DNA from: Saccopteryx bilineata
Taxonomy: Eukaryota; Chordata; Mammalia; Chiroptera; Emballonuridae
DNA: 64,000 nt
Assembly: GCF_036850765.1 (NCBI RefSeq)
Contig: NC_089493.1
Coordinates: 216,378,744 to 216,442,743, forward strand
Reading direction: 5' to 3'
The stretch's first letter is position 1; each line of letters opens with the position of its first letter. The notes beneath the pieces were generated by a model, which searched no databases, had not been told where the DNA came from, and saw only the letters and a list, made by a program, of their open reading frames with translations. Position numbers and translations under genes: made by a program. Shown piece after piece: positions 44,501-56,557 of this stretch.

Positions 44501-46820
44501 GTCTGCAATGTTTGTCTTCTGCATTCCAATCAGCTGCATAAACCCTGCAGGATGTAGGTGTGCATGTGCATGTGTGTGTAAGTGTGTGTTTACCCATGTC
44601 CATATATACTAGCATGCATTAAAGAAAGGACAAGTGGGAGAAGATAACTTTATTCTTGGTGCGTAAAACGTAAAGGCTGATCAGTTTATTAAACTGAAAT
44701 AATTTCTCCTAGGTCCTTGAAATTGGAATTTTTCACACATAAATATTACTTCACACAGCATCAAATGTTGGTGCATGAGAATAAGCTTGCAGGTTTGGCT
44801 TTTGATGTAAGGAAAATGCAAGGGTTGAATATTCTGGCAAGAGCAAGACAACCCTCCCCCTTACTTTCTCCTCAATGATGTTCTTTTTAGCCTCGTTTTA
44901 TGGCAGAAGATTTGCTCTACGTTTTACAATTAATGATTTGGCAGTGCTAGTTGGATGTAGAGGGAGTATTTGTTAGCTAAGAGTTAAGCTGAAGCACAGG
45001 CTTCAAAGACATGTAGATTTCAGGAAATACAGTAGATCCTTGACTGGGTTCCTTTGCCTTTCCATTATCCAGGGATTTTTTCTTTTCTTTTCTTTTCTTT
45101 TGAATGGCTTTGATAGATACAGAGCTAAAATCATACAAAGCCTAGAAAATGAAAATATTTTGAAAATTAACCTAAAGAATTCCCTGATCTGGGAAAAAGT
45201 CTAAACTATGTCCAGAAGAAAATACAGATTAAAGGCCAAGCTCTTTAGTTAAAGAAGATTAAGGCCAGAGTGGGACACTTGAATCCAAGTTAACACAATA
45301 AATTAAAATTAATAAAAATTTAAAAAAAGAATCCAAAGGTGGGGGGGGTGATAAAGGCCAAAAGAGTACAAAAAAGAGATTATTACCCCCCTATACAGAT
45401 AATCAAGTATGGCTATTTTATCCCTTTGACCATATTAGTGTTAGTGATAAATTGCTCATTAGTCAATGTGACAGAGATAGTTAGGACTGACAGTGGCACT
45501 GGTCAGAATAAATGAGTTAGCAAGGCCATTGCTGATTAGACAGCTTGAGCTCCCATCCTGTTTAGTTAGATTCAGTATGGACTCAGGGGTACAGGACATA
45601 GACCTTTTGCTCCCTGTGCATAATCTCTGATCAGTATAACCTCTTTTGCCCCTTTTGGACAATGTAGTATTTATGACCTCTTTATTCATGTGTCTCCCTT
45701 GCAACAGCTTGGGGACACAGGGGTCAGGGAGGCTCATATGTCTTTTTACCATTGAGTTGTGTCAGATAACTAGCCATGACATGTGTTTTCCTACTGGGCA
45801 CCATTCTTCTTTCTGCTGTTCATGAGAGAAGTTAATAGCCATCCTAGATGTAAGAGAAGGAATGGCTGCTCTTGCATTCATTCAGACATACGGAAATGGG
45901 GAATAGACAGTGGCTTCTCTTGTTATTACCATGAAACCAGAAGACAAAGTTATGGCTCTTATCCAGGTAATGTTTTCAGTGCCAGTCCTAGGAAATTGGC
46001 TTTATACGGGGATTCTTTTTTAGTGTTACCACTGTGACAGGGAGTGTCTGGCCCTCTGACTCTCTTTCCCACCTTTTCATTCCCTTAGACTTTCCAGCAC
46101 TTTTTATGTTAAAAGGGTTTTTGTGGTGGGTGATTGTGGGTCTGCTTTTAGTATAATAATAAAATTCTCTTTATTCCCCCCCCCCCGTGTCATTGGAATA
46201 TTGAGGAACATTGCACTGAACTGAAGGGTTTACTATTTTTGTCTTCCTAACAGCTCCACTGGTAAAGCTTGACTATGTTTCTTTCCTACGGAGATGAAGA
46301 GAGGCCATTAATCAAGTATTGGTATACAAAATACAATTCCATGTCAGATCCAGTAGCTGCAAAGCTGAATCCAGATTATTCAGTAAACCTATGATCTTCT
46401 CATTATATAATCTATTACCTGCCCATAATTCAGGAAAAATTTCTGGCCAATTCACTTCCCAATGACTACAGATATTAGAAAAATACTATATATCATTGCG
46501 TTTGCAATGTTGCATTGTAATGGTTTTCAATCTGTTATTCTTTGCATTTTATACCTTTATGTTGGTATTCACAGTATGTATTCATTAATTAAAAAACTGG
46601 AGATAGAGGGTAGACATTGACCCATGTACTGTTCTGCCTGTAATGCAGAATAACTCCTAATTAATAGCTTAAACTAAACTAATAAAGCTTTTATTAGCCT
46701 TTATTTTTACAAAATGATTATTCACAAGTGATACATTTTAATTATTGAGTCACCCCCCTATATTTTAGCATGTTTCATTTTCTCCCTCCACATAATTCAT
46801 AAAAACAATAATAAAAACAG
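41591..46820. other. Unannotated DNA
   Basis: No gene was recognised. Low-complexity sequence includes (TTTTC)n at about 45080-45101, a G run near 45341 and a C run at 46176-46186. The part from about 45370 to 46160 has a hydrophobic then Cys-rich set of short frames that recall viral envelope remnants, but stops in every frame and no diagnostic motif prevent a call. Confidence 0.4.
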
Positions 46821-46824
46821 TTAT

Positions 46825-46930
46825 AGCTAATATTCATTCAGCACTTGTTATATTCCAGGCAGTGTTCTAAGCATTTTATATCATACATAGCAATTTATTT
46901 AAGTCACACTTTATGGAACAGATTTATATA
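46825..46930 (-). repeat. MIR SINE fragment
   Basis: The + strand 'agctaatattcattcagcacttgttatattccaggcagtgttctaagcattttatatcat' is a short antisense MIR piece. Confidence 0.65.
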
Positions 46931-46959
46931 TTTCTATTTTATTTTATTATTGTCATTAT

Positions 46960-47150
46960 TTTAAGATTTTATTTACTGACTTTAGGGAGAGGAGAGTGGT
47001 AAAGGGGTGGAGTGGAAAGGAGCGATAAGCATCCCCTGGTAGCTGCTCCCTGTGTGCGCCTTGACGGGGCAAGCTCAGGGTTGCGGTCTGGCAACCGCAG
47101 CGTTCCAGGTCAACACTTGATTCCGTGGATCACCACAGATGAAGGTATTT
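46960..47150 (-). mobile_element. Short tRNA-derived SINE (type B), degraded
   Basis: The - strand copy shows 'agattttatttactgactttaggga', a purine-rich stretch, 'gtgcgccttgacggggcaagctcagggttgcggtctggcaaccgcagcgttccaggtc' and ends near atcaccacagatg. It is older than the other type B copies; no clear target duplication remains. Confidence 0.75.
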
Positions 47151-49425
47151 CTAGTTTATATAATAAAAATTAGTTCTACAGGACCCCCTATATTTACAAT
47201 TTTAGTATTTTTGGAACAATATAGGAGCCATTAAAGTTTCCTGCACCTTAACCAAACCTTATTTTCTCTAAATATAGGCCTTTGACCTCTCTTTTCTTAG
47301 AACACTTGCAACTGTGAATTCTTTCACTGACCCCCTGAAATGTAACTGTTCTCTCAGCTCCTTTCCAGTTTTACAAGCCCAAGAGTGTCTTTCTCAAGAA
47401 GCTGGAAGTCATTCTTTAGGAATATAGCCACCACAAAAGACTGTACTCCGTCTCCCAGTCTCGGTGAGAGGAGAGGAGTCTACCTTCAGAAGCAAGAATT
47501 AGCAAACAAGGAGGTTTAATCATCTTGAACAATCTCCTTCTCATGTCCTCTCATACTTTTTCCACTAGTTCACCTTAGTGTTTAAAAACTCACCCACTTT
47601 TTAATTAAGGCTGGGTTGAGTCCACTTGGCAATAGTTATAAATAAGTCTTCCTTGCCTACTGAACACTGTATGGTACAATGTTTCTTTGACATGCTTCAA
47701 CCTTACATACAACTCCCCAAAGTATTTTACACAATCTCTCTTCTCCTCCTTGATCCTCATAACCAAGTATTTGCCTTATTTACAGTTATATCTTTCTAGA
47801 AATTATGTTTCTCATCATTTTCCTTTTTGCCCATTCCAAGTGAGCAATTCTAGCACTTCTTCATTTATCGCTATCACCCAAACACTTTTTCTCTCATTTT
47901 CTTTTTAAAATCACCACAGAATGTAATATTGCCCAATGTATTATTCTTCAGTCTTTGTTTCTCTTTCTTTTTTTTAGAATGATCCTTCCACTATAACCAC
48001 TTAAATTTGTCCACCTTCTATATTCTCAGACACATGAACCTGGTTTTTACTCTGAAATTATCAAAGTAAAATAGACCAAAAACAAACAAACAAACAAAAA
48101 AACAACAATATAGAAAACACTTTAAAACCAAAAGTTTTCTAAAGCTTTACTTTGTGTAAAATATAAGATACATATAGATTGCATTTACTTTACTATGTCA
48201 GAAAAATTGTTCAGGATAAAACCTTCAGAAAGACACATGGAGAAAGAAGGTAATGGGAGTTCATCTGATGGTCATAAGTCGGAAAGGGGTAGGCAAAGGC
48301 TCATAAGATGCCCACTGCTAGGGACAGAGGCCCTTCCTGCCAAACAAGGGGCAGACGTGTGGCTCACCCTTTTCCCCCATGATGGATGCATCCTGTACAC
48401 ATCTTCTATTCCTAAGAGAATTTTTGGTATTCATGACATTGTTAATAATAATAATCTATTTAAGAACCCCATGATTCCCCTGCCTCTCCATCATGAGAAC
48501 AAAGCCGTCCTAATTATCTAGCACTAGGAAATCAGTGCCAGTGCAGATTTATGCTCCCTTCCAAACTAGAATATAAGCATCACAGTTTTCTTTTTCCAAT
48601 TCTAATTTTTCAGACCTATTAAAATGACTCTAAACCAAACTGCTTTGAAAGAAATAATATTGGCTTTCCCCCATTATTCCTTTCTTTTCTCCCTTGTCTC
48701 CTTTCTAGTAAATCAAATTAATCTGCTTTAAAAATAGAAAAGATAAGTGATTATATAATCTTCTAAGGGAAGGAGGAAGCTGTGGGACATAAAGCACAAA
48801 TGAAATGCTCATAAATCGGTGTGTTTAGACAATATGCATGTCAGTCCAAGGCTTTTGTGGCCCGGAACTGTGGGAATCAGCAAATAGAGCGGGAGAGCCT
48901 CCCTGTGTGGGACCTCCAGTGATGGAAAGTGCCTTCGGAGGAAAAGGAAAGCTTCCACAAACCCAGAGAAAATGTTAAAATGCCTCTCTGAGCTCCTGTC
49001 GCTCAGAATTACAGCCTGGAGGCAGTGAAGAGCCCTTGTGACTTAATCCTGACACAACAAAGGAAGGGTGACTTTTTATCAGCTTAGCTGGCACTGTCAT
49101 TATGGTTTTAAAAACCTGATTTGAGTCTTCCTTTTAATTTATATGGAAAACACACAGACACACACTCAACTCAATGAGAAAATAATTTAATCATTTCATG
49201 TAAATAGTGGAGCTTCACTCTAACAGAAACAGGAACTCCTCAACCCCAACTCCATTCCCTAAAAACCAAGCTCAGTTCTTCACCTTCCCAAAAAGACCAG
49301 TGTTGTCCAAAGAAAAGGCAGGTGAGGGAAAGGGTGATATTCTGGGTGAAACAGTTATTTTAAAAAGCCACCGACAATTGCATTTCTAAACTATTAGGAA
49401 ATAAAGGGAAAGTTTTTAAATGCAC

Positions 49426-49483
<58 letters not shown>

Positions 49484-52085
49484 GTTTTAAAATCTAATTT
49501 GGGGTCACAGCTGTAATTGAAAAGCTTTGGCTTGTGTGTCATGCTGGAATAATGTCGTATTAGTGAATGTAAAGCATTCAGCACTACTTTATGCCTCATT
49601 GCATCCTCAGTGCAATGCTAATTCAATACAACACCTACCACTTTTAGGTCTTTGTGCTTAAGTATGTCTTGCTGGATGAAATCAAGCTCCAAATTGGATG
49701 AAAGGGGGTCCTCCCAGTTGATTCTACTGCTAGAAGCTCCAAAACCCAATTGTTTTTTAAGTCCAAGTCCATGAATTCAGAATTCAAATTATCATGATTT
49801 CTTGCACTGAAAAATAAATACAAAAGCTCAACTTGCTGCAGAGATGAAAAGCAGATTTTTGGCCACAAAAATAAAATTAATTTTTTTCTTTCCACACAGG
49901 CATTAAAAATGGCTTAGAAATGAAGCAAGAAATGCTAGAGAAAATATAACCTGCAGATATTTGAAACACAATGTATCCATGACTTAAATAAGAAAGGTTC
50001 TTCATTCAAAGAACTGCATCCAAAATACTTTGCAGAGAAAGAGCTCAGTGTTTAGTTTCCTTTCTTTGTATGGTAGCTCACTACATTCCACTGCTGTGCA
50101 ATCACTTACCTTTGTGATTGCAACAAATTTACCTATTTTTAAGAACAATATTCAGATCACAATGTCCTTCCATCTGGCAGTTAAAGCTATGTTTGAAAAG
50201 AGGACCATGTTCTTAGAGTCTGAACACTCCACCTTAAGGCTATTTGTTTTACTAAATTGTACAAAGCGTGGTGAAATGGTATGCAGATTTTCAATGTTAG
50301 CAGAGAGAATTAAATTGAAACTACCTGGAACTGAACCTAGGTACCAAATGGCAATTATTAATGCTGATTTTGAACATACTTAAATTAATTCTCCAAAATC
50401 CTTTTCAATGTAGAAACAAAGGCTCTTCAAAGTAGTAGTATTTTGGCTGGTGATATTTTTGAGGGGGACCACTCTTAATAAAAATAAATTGTTAAAAATA
50501 ATCAGAAATTCTTATTCTATACACATATTTCAATTATGTTAACTATAAGCTATATTTTTAAGAGAAATGTAGCTAATCAAAAAATTTGTTCTATTCATAG
50601 ATGAGTATTGTATTAACTTACATAGATAGATTCATGCTTGTTCCTTGTCATCAAAAATAATTAAATCTGCTAACAGCTACCTTAAAAGAAAAATAGATTA
50701 AAATATAGCATTGTAAGTGGATAGGTTTGTATTTGTTTTCAATGAAAGAGAAAGTATACTGATAATTTAGCAGGTGAAAGCATACTGGTAAACGACAGGA
50801 TCACGATGTTGAGATTATCTGGTCCCAGATCAGGAGATAGGATCTCCTGACAGAGGCGTTAGCTCTCTTAGGAGAACCTAATAATTCATACCATGTGATC
50901 TTGGGAGAACAATACTGAATTACACTGAACTAGAGGAAGAAGCAGTGCCACTGACACTAGGTAAAAATAATTTAAAATAACAATGACACCAACCGTTTTA
51001 GGACAATGAAGTAAAATGGGAAGGAAAGCCATAAATTCAGATAGGGCTGGAAGTGAACACTGATAAAACTCAGCAACCCAAAAGCAATCCCAGTGATGTT
51101 TGGAATCAGGGGGAGTATGTGTTTCCTCCCTGTACAGTTCTGATTTCTGTCCATAGATCATACCTAGCAATATAGCTTCTCTCCTGTTCCCTCCCTGTCT
51201 TTACTGCCTCCTCAGTTGGTTGCTAATGGGATGATAAGTAATCTAGTGGCTGGATCCAGGCCTGTCTTCCCTGTCTTATACTTACCTACTTCCGTCATTG
51301 TTGCTTCCAAGCCCTTAACCTAGAAACCTCCATAGCTAAGTGGGATAATCTGTCTTGATGACTTTACTTACTGACTTAATTTATGTCGTAGTCAAGACAA
51401 CTAACATAGTCTGTTGGCTTCCCCTGCCAACCCTTCAACCCTCTATCCTACAAACAAATACTTAGGGAAATAATAGGTGTGAAAGGGAACTGTAATTCCA
51501 AGAGTGGGAGATGTGGGGAGAATGGGAAGAAAGAGAAAAACAGAGACAGAGAAGAAAAAGAGAGAGAGAGGTATTTATATTTCTATGGACAATTTGTACA
51601 AAGAGATGATCCTTATTACCCATTCCTGGGTTCATTACTTGATAGTTTCCCTGCTTATTAAAATTTATTTTTAACCCCAAAATCAATATTTGTAGCATAT
51701 TCACAGTCATTGTGATCATGCATAGACTGATTAAAACTTTGAGTCTTCTGATAGGCTGAGGTCCCATAAGGCAGTACTCTGCCTTCTTGTTTCAGTTCAT
51801 ATTGTAAATAACTGTTCCTTTTGTGGTCTAATTAGTGACACAGTTTTTTTTTTTTTTTTTTTGTGCTTTTTGTTGGTGATTTTGCTGCTAAAATGGCCCC
51901 CATTGTAGTACTAAAGTGCTGTCTGGTGTTCCTACATGCAAGAAGGCTATGATGTGCCTTATAAAAGATAAGCTTCATTCAGTCATGAGATACAGTGCTA
52001 CTCTTAATTAAATGATAATTTAAAAAGCATATGCCAAAATTTGTGAAATGAAACCAAAAGAAAAACAACCATTGATTAAAAAGTA
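47151..52085. other. Unannotated DNA with a candidate conserved block
   Basis: No gene was recognised. The segment 47230-47640 has the look of a very old LTR ('cagttttacaagcccaagagtgtctttctcaag', 'aactcacccactttttaattaag'), but I could not define ends. The part 48760-49090 is balanced in composition, repeat-free and a candidate conserved element. A (TC)n(TA)n microsatellite lies at about 49428-49483 and a T run at 51846-51862. Confidence 0.4.
49428..49483. repeat. (TC)n(TA)n microsatellite
   Basis: About 11 TC units followed by about 15 TA units with one interruption (tacata). Simple sequence only. Confidence 0.9.
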
Positions 52086-53110
52086 TAGCTTTGAATACAT
52101 ATGTCTGGAAATTAGATTAAAACTAGTATATAATAAAAAAATGAAGAAAACTTCAAAATCAAGGACATAAACATGGTCTGCATAAATGGAGAAGAATTTT
52201 ATTTCCTTGAATAGGTCAACTCACTTTTATAAAAACATCAGTTTTCTCTAATTAATGTATTAATTCAATACAATCCCACTTGTATTTTCAGCTAGATGTT
52301 TTGATAAATACACTTAAAAATTACATACAAAATCAAGACCACAAATGCCTCTTAGACTAATAAGAAAAAAAAAGAATGAGGGGAGACTTTCCCAACCAGA
52401 TATGAAGATAAATGACCAAGTCATTAGAATAAAAGTCACGTATTATCACAAGAGTAGACAAATGGACCATTGGATCAAAAGCATATTCAGAGATAAACAA
52501 GGACATATCTGGAAATTTAATATAGATTTAACCCAAAATGGAAAAGATGGTTTGTTCTTAAATGGGGTGCAGAATAGTAGCTCAGTCTGAGGAACAAATA
52601 AAACTGGCTAGCAACATTGTGTCCAAAGTTAGCCTCTAAATGGTTTAAAATCCTAACAAGTTAATGGGGGAAAAAGTGTAAGAAAATATTATCGTGAATG
52701 AGATGGGCAAAAAGGAACATTTTAAATAAAATTTAAAAAACTAATCATATGCCAAATAATTATGAATGGGCAAAAATAAAAAACATACAATAATTGTGGG
52801 AAGATATTTACAATATTTAAAAATAAAATCAAAATCAAAAAGAAAAAAACACTAACAAACATAGGAAGATGCTCAAATTCATTAGTAATTGTAAAATGAA
52901 AATTAAAACAACAATATGATTTCAATAAGCTATCTCCTTAAACTGACTAAAATTAGAAACCTGGAAAGCACCATAAGTTGTTGAGGATATGAGATTATGG
53001 AGACCCTCATGGAGGTGACAGCAGACTCTGGTAGTCATTCTGGGGAATCATCTGGCATTATTTAATCAAAGTTGATCCAGCAATCCCCAAATTCTTCACA
53101 CAGTGTTGAG
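52086..53110 (+). mobile_element. Old LINE-1 fragment, ORF2 3' half
   Basis: The + strand carries decayed ORF2 text: 'aaaaatttacatacaaaatcaagaccacaaat', 'agactttcccaaccagatatgaag', 'ggacaaatggaccattgg', 'ggacatatctggaaatttaa', then 'gaagatgctcaaattcattagtaattgtaaaatgaaaattaaaac' (young copy about 39832-39875) and the end with 'ctctggtagtcattctgggg'. It contains many stops. The 81-codon frame at 52345-52590 is a remnant of this ORF2. Confidence 0.7.
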
Positions 53111-53407
53111 GAAGCTTATCAACTATTATATTCTATGTCAGGGCATCAGAGATAGTCAGCGTATCCGTCACTGAGAGAGCAGACACTTTAATTTAAATAA
53201 ATGTACACCCCAAAGTTCTATCTTTAAAAAATAGTACTAAGAGAAAAAGGAGGAAAAAATTATACACAACACTATATCCATATAAAAAGATACATGCAGA
53301 CAAAACAACAATATACACTTGCGTGGACTAATGATAAGGTGCTATGAACTGGATAATATAATTCATTTGATCCTACACAAATGATTTACACATAGTTAAG
53401 TAATTTT

Positions 53408-53731
53408 TTTTGTCTGTGTGACCAAGACAGAGAGAGACAGAGAGAGGGACAGATAGGGACAAACCAGAAGGGAGAGAGATGAGAAGCATCAATTCTTCAT
53501 TGTGGCACCTTAGTTTCTCATTGATTGTTTTCTCATATGTGCCTTGACCAGGGGGTTACAGCAGACCAAGTGACCCCTTACTCAAGCCAGCGACCTTGGG
53601 CTCAAGCTGGTGAGCCTTGCTCTAACCAGATGATCCTGCACTCAAGTTGGCGACCTAAGGTGGGTTTTCAAACCTGGGTCCTCTGTGTCCCAGTCTGATG
53701 CTCTATCCATTGCACCACCACTAGGTCAGGC
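53408..53731 (-). mobile_element. Medium tRNA-derived SINE with 20-bp internal repeats (type C)
   Basis: The - strand copy shows purine-rich 'gacagagagagacagagag', 'agatgagaagcatcaattctt', 'atgtgccttgaccagggggtta', four exact 20-bp periods at about 53568-53650 ('tgaccccttactcaagccag', 'cgaccttgggctcaagctgg', 'tgagccttgctctaaccaga', 'tgatcctgcactcaagttgg'), and a tRNA-like end ccaccactaggtcagg. A 19-bp target duplication (cacatagttaagtaatttt) lies at 53389-53407 and 53732-53750. Confidence 0.92.
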
Positions 53732-54006
53732 CACATAGTTAAGTAATTTTAAAAATTATATTAGAAACAATAATACCATTATACAGCTTCATTCCCTGAA
53801 GAAATGCCATTTTAGTGAGCCAGATTATTATTTATGAAAAGAATATCTAGTCAGAAAAAATCACTCATTATGTCTCACAGATCAGACTCTAATGGAAGTA
53901 TTTAGTCCAGATTTGAGGCTCTCACTTTAAGCACAACCTTGATGAATGGGAAGAATATCTATGTAAAATAGAACTATTTTACCTGGAATTATACAGAGTG
54001 TATGCA

Positions 54007-54878
54007 CAGTCATTTCCCCCTTATCCACAAAGGATACATTTAAAGACCCCCAGTGGATGTCAGAAACTACAGATAGTATTGACTGCTATATATGCTGTTT
54101 TTTCTTATGCATACATACTAATGATAAAGTTTAGTTTATAAATTCAGCATTAAGAGATGACCAACAATGACTAATAATAAAATAGAACAGTTTTAGCAAT
54201 ATACTGTAATAAAAGTTATGTGAATGTGTTCTTTCAAAATATTTTATTGTATGGTACTTAGCCTTTATCTTGTAATGATGTAAGATGATACAGTATCTAC
54301 ATGATGAAATGAAGTGAGGTGAATGATGGAGCATTGACTTAGAACTGGATACTATTGACCTTCTGACAATTTGGCAGTAGGATGATCAAATCTAGCACAA
54401 ATTTCTTTTTCCTTTTTCAAAATTTTATAGACAGATGATTCATTCTTACCATACATCTTAGCAATCTCAGCATACAATTTTTTTTTCTTTCCTTATTAAG
54501 TTGAGAACATTCACTTTTCACTTAAAGAAGCACTTTGGTATACCCAAATTGTCAGTGTCATAATTATTTCACTTTGGCAACATTATTAAGAAAAATAAGT
54601 TACTTGAATACATGCACTGAAACATTAGATCTGTCTGATAACTAAGATGGCTGCTAAGTGACTAATGGGCCAGGAGTGTATATGGCATAGAGACTCTGGG
54701 GTGATTCACATCTGGGCTGGAGGGCACAAGATTACATCAAACTACGCGATACAGTGAACAATTTAAAAATTATGAATTATTTATTTCTGGAATTTTTCAC
54801 TTAATATATTCAGACAACATTTAACCACAGGTAACTGAAATCTCAGAAAGTGAAACTGCACATATGGGGGAACTACTG
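54007..54878. mobile_element. Tigger-like non-autonomous DNA transposon
   Basis: The left end cagtcatttcccccttatcc and the right end gggggaactactg form imperfect inverted repeats. TA follows the right end at 54879-54880; the left flanking TA is not clear. The interior has 'gacccccagtggatg', 'ctgttttttcttatgcatacat', 'agtgaggtgaatgatgga' and 'gtaactgaaatctcagaaagtgaaac', which I recognise as a common mammalian Tigger-type (pogo/Tc1-mariner) element. No open transposase is present. Confidence 0.7.
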
Positions 54879-54880
54879 TA

Positions 54881-56194
54881 TGTCTCTTCAATTACTTTAC
54901 GAATTCTCATGTGGGAAAGAGAGAAGACCTTACCGACTGCTTGGGAGTAGGAGTGGTCGAAGCAACAGGTGGACCATATAGACAAGTAGATTAAAAACAA
55001 GGACAAAAGGGACATTTCCAAAAGTGAGAAAAGTACAAAATGGGCATTATTACAGTATTATTTTTTAGCAGAAGGTAGACATCTGTCGAGAGTGCAGAGA
55101 GATTCTTGTTTTTGAACAAAGTGCAAAAGGATTGGCCTATAATGTCCCTCTACCATTTAAAATTTTATAAATCTAAAGACTTCAAAATGCTCAATGCAAA
55201 AAGAACTTGAATTTTAAGCAGTTTATTTTCTTCAATTTTGGACCAAGCAATGACTCTAGTGGCTAACTATACTATTGAATTAAAAGTGAACAGAATAGTA
55301 TGGGAAATTCCTTTCTCTCTGGACTATTTGTAATGGTGATATGTCATTATTATTCATCAGTTTACAGTGAAATTAATAAGGACATACTAAGATGGTTTTA
55401 GGTATTTACTCCGACATCAATCTATTTTCAAACCTGTGATTAAAAGTTCTCCACAGCCATGATCATGTACCACAGGCATCTGTTTTTCTCCATTGGGTTA
55501 GGAAGAACAACTCCAGGGGTGAAATAATCAGAGGTGGAAACTCCCTGTGGCATCATATAATTTGGAATTCTGTAATAAAATTGAGCATCAGCCTTGTAGC
55601 ATGAGTTCCCTTGGAAATTATATTATTGCCAGCACTGCTAGCATTTGAGCTATTCTGTATTTTCTTCCCCTTCCCTCAATTTCAAACTGGACCTTACATT
55701 GTCTAACGCACTCTTGGAAGCAATCATAATGAGGATGAAATGACAAAACTTTTAAATTTGATTTCTAAATTAAAAGTAATAGTGAATTTTATATCTCAAT
55801 TCTGTGTGCTCTGTTAAAGTTGTGCTAATCCATTCTTATTTAGTTCTAATGTGATTATACAGGGAAAATATAATTCAAAATCAGAAACCTTCTTTCTTCA
55901 TTTACTGGTCATTCAAAAACAATGAAATATGCTTAATTCTTTTTCACTTTGGGTAAAACATTCTTATATAGAAGGCTTTCCATTTTACTAAACTTAATGA
56001 AAGGATCAGAAACCTATCTGTTAAGGATTATGAAAAGAAGAAAATAATGATTTTACTAAAACAAGATTCATAATATTAGATGCTTAAGATGTACATTCAT
56101 TGGTGAACTCAGAACTGTTCCAAGGGTAACCAGCAGAAAAATTTGCTAATGAGAAGGGGTCAGTGAACAACAGACCTCAAAACAAATGCAACCT
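54881..56194. other. Unannotated DNA
   Basis: No gene or clear repeat was recognised between the Tigger-like element and the hAT-Charlie fragment. Confidence 0.5.
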
Positions 56195-56375
56195 ACCACT
56201 TGTTTTAGTTACTAAGTATTATGGAACACAGCCATAGCCGTTCAGTTACCTATTATCTCCAGTTGTTTCTATGCTATAAAGTTGTCGAGTACACTTGAGA
56301 CCACACTGTCTGTAAAGCTTAAAATATTTCATATCTAGCCCATATAGAAATACTTTCTTCACCTCTGCCTTAGAG
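56195..56375 (+). repeat. hAT-Charlie-type DNA transposon fragment
   Basis: It reads 'tatggaacacagccatagccgttcagttacctattatctccagttg', then 'gagaccacactgtctgtaaagcttaaaatatttcatatctagccc'. This is the 3' portion of a widespread mammalian hAT-Charlie repeat. Its end family (CAGGGGTCGGCAAAC type) is related to the ends of the hairpin MITE at 30.5 kb. Confidence 0.65.
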
Positions 56376-56557
56376 CCTCTAAAGTCCTGTGAAGCACACT
56401 TTGAGACCCTTAATTAATCCTCAAATAGTAAGCCTGAATACAGTTAAATAAAACATGTCACAAAACTGGGAGGAGAGGAAAGATACCATATCAAGAAAGG
56501 GAACTAATTTACAGAAAAATTATTAGTGGGGATTTTATTAATAATCTATTGGACATA

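Noticed and set aside
48195..48521. A 108-codon open frame
   Set aside because: No recognised motif and no supporting exon structure; likely chance.
50030..50383. A 117-codon open frame
   Set aside because: No domain, no homology I recognise, no splice context and AT-rich codon use; a frame of this length is expected by chance somewhere in 64 kb.
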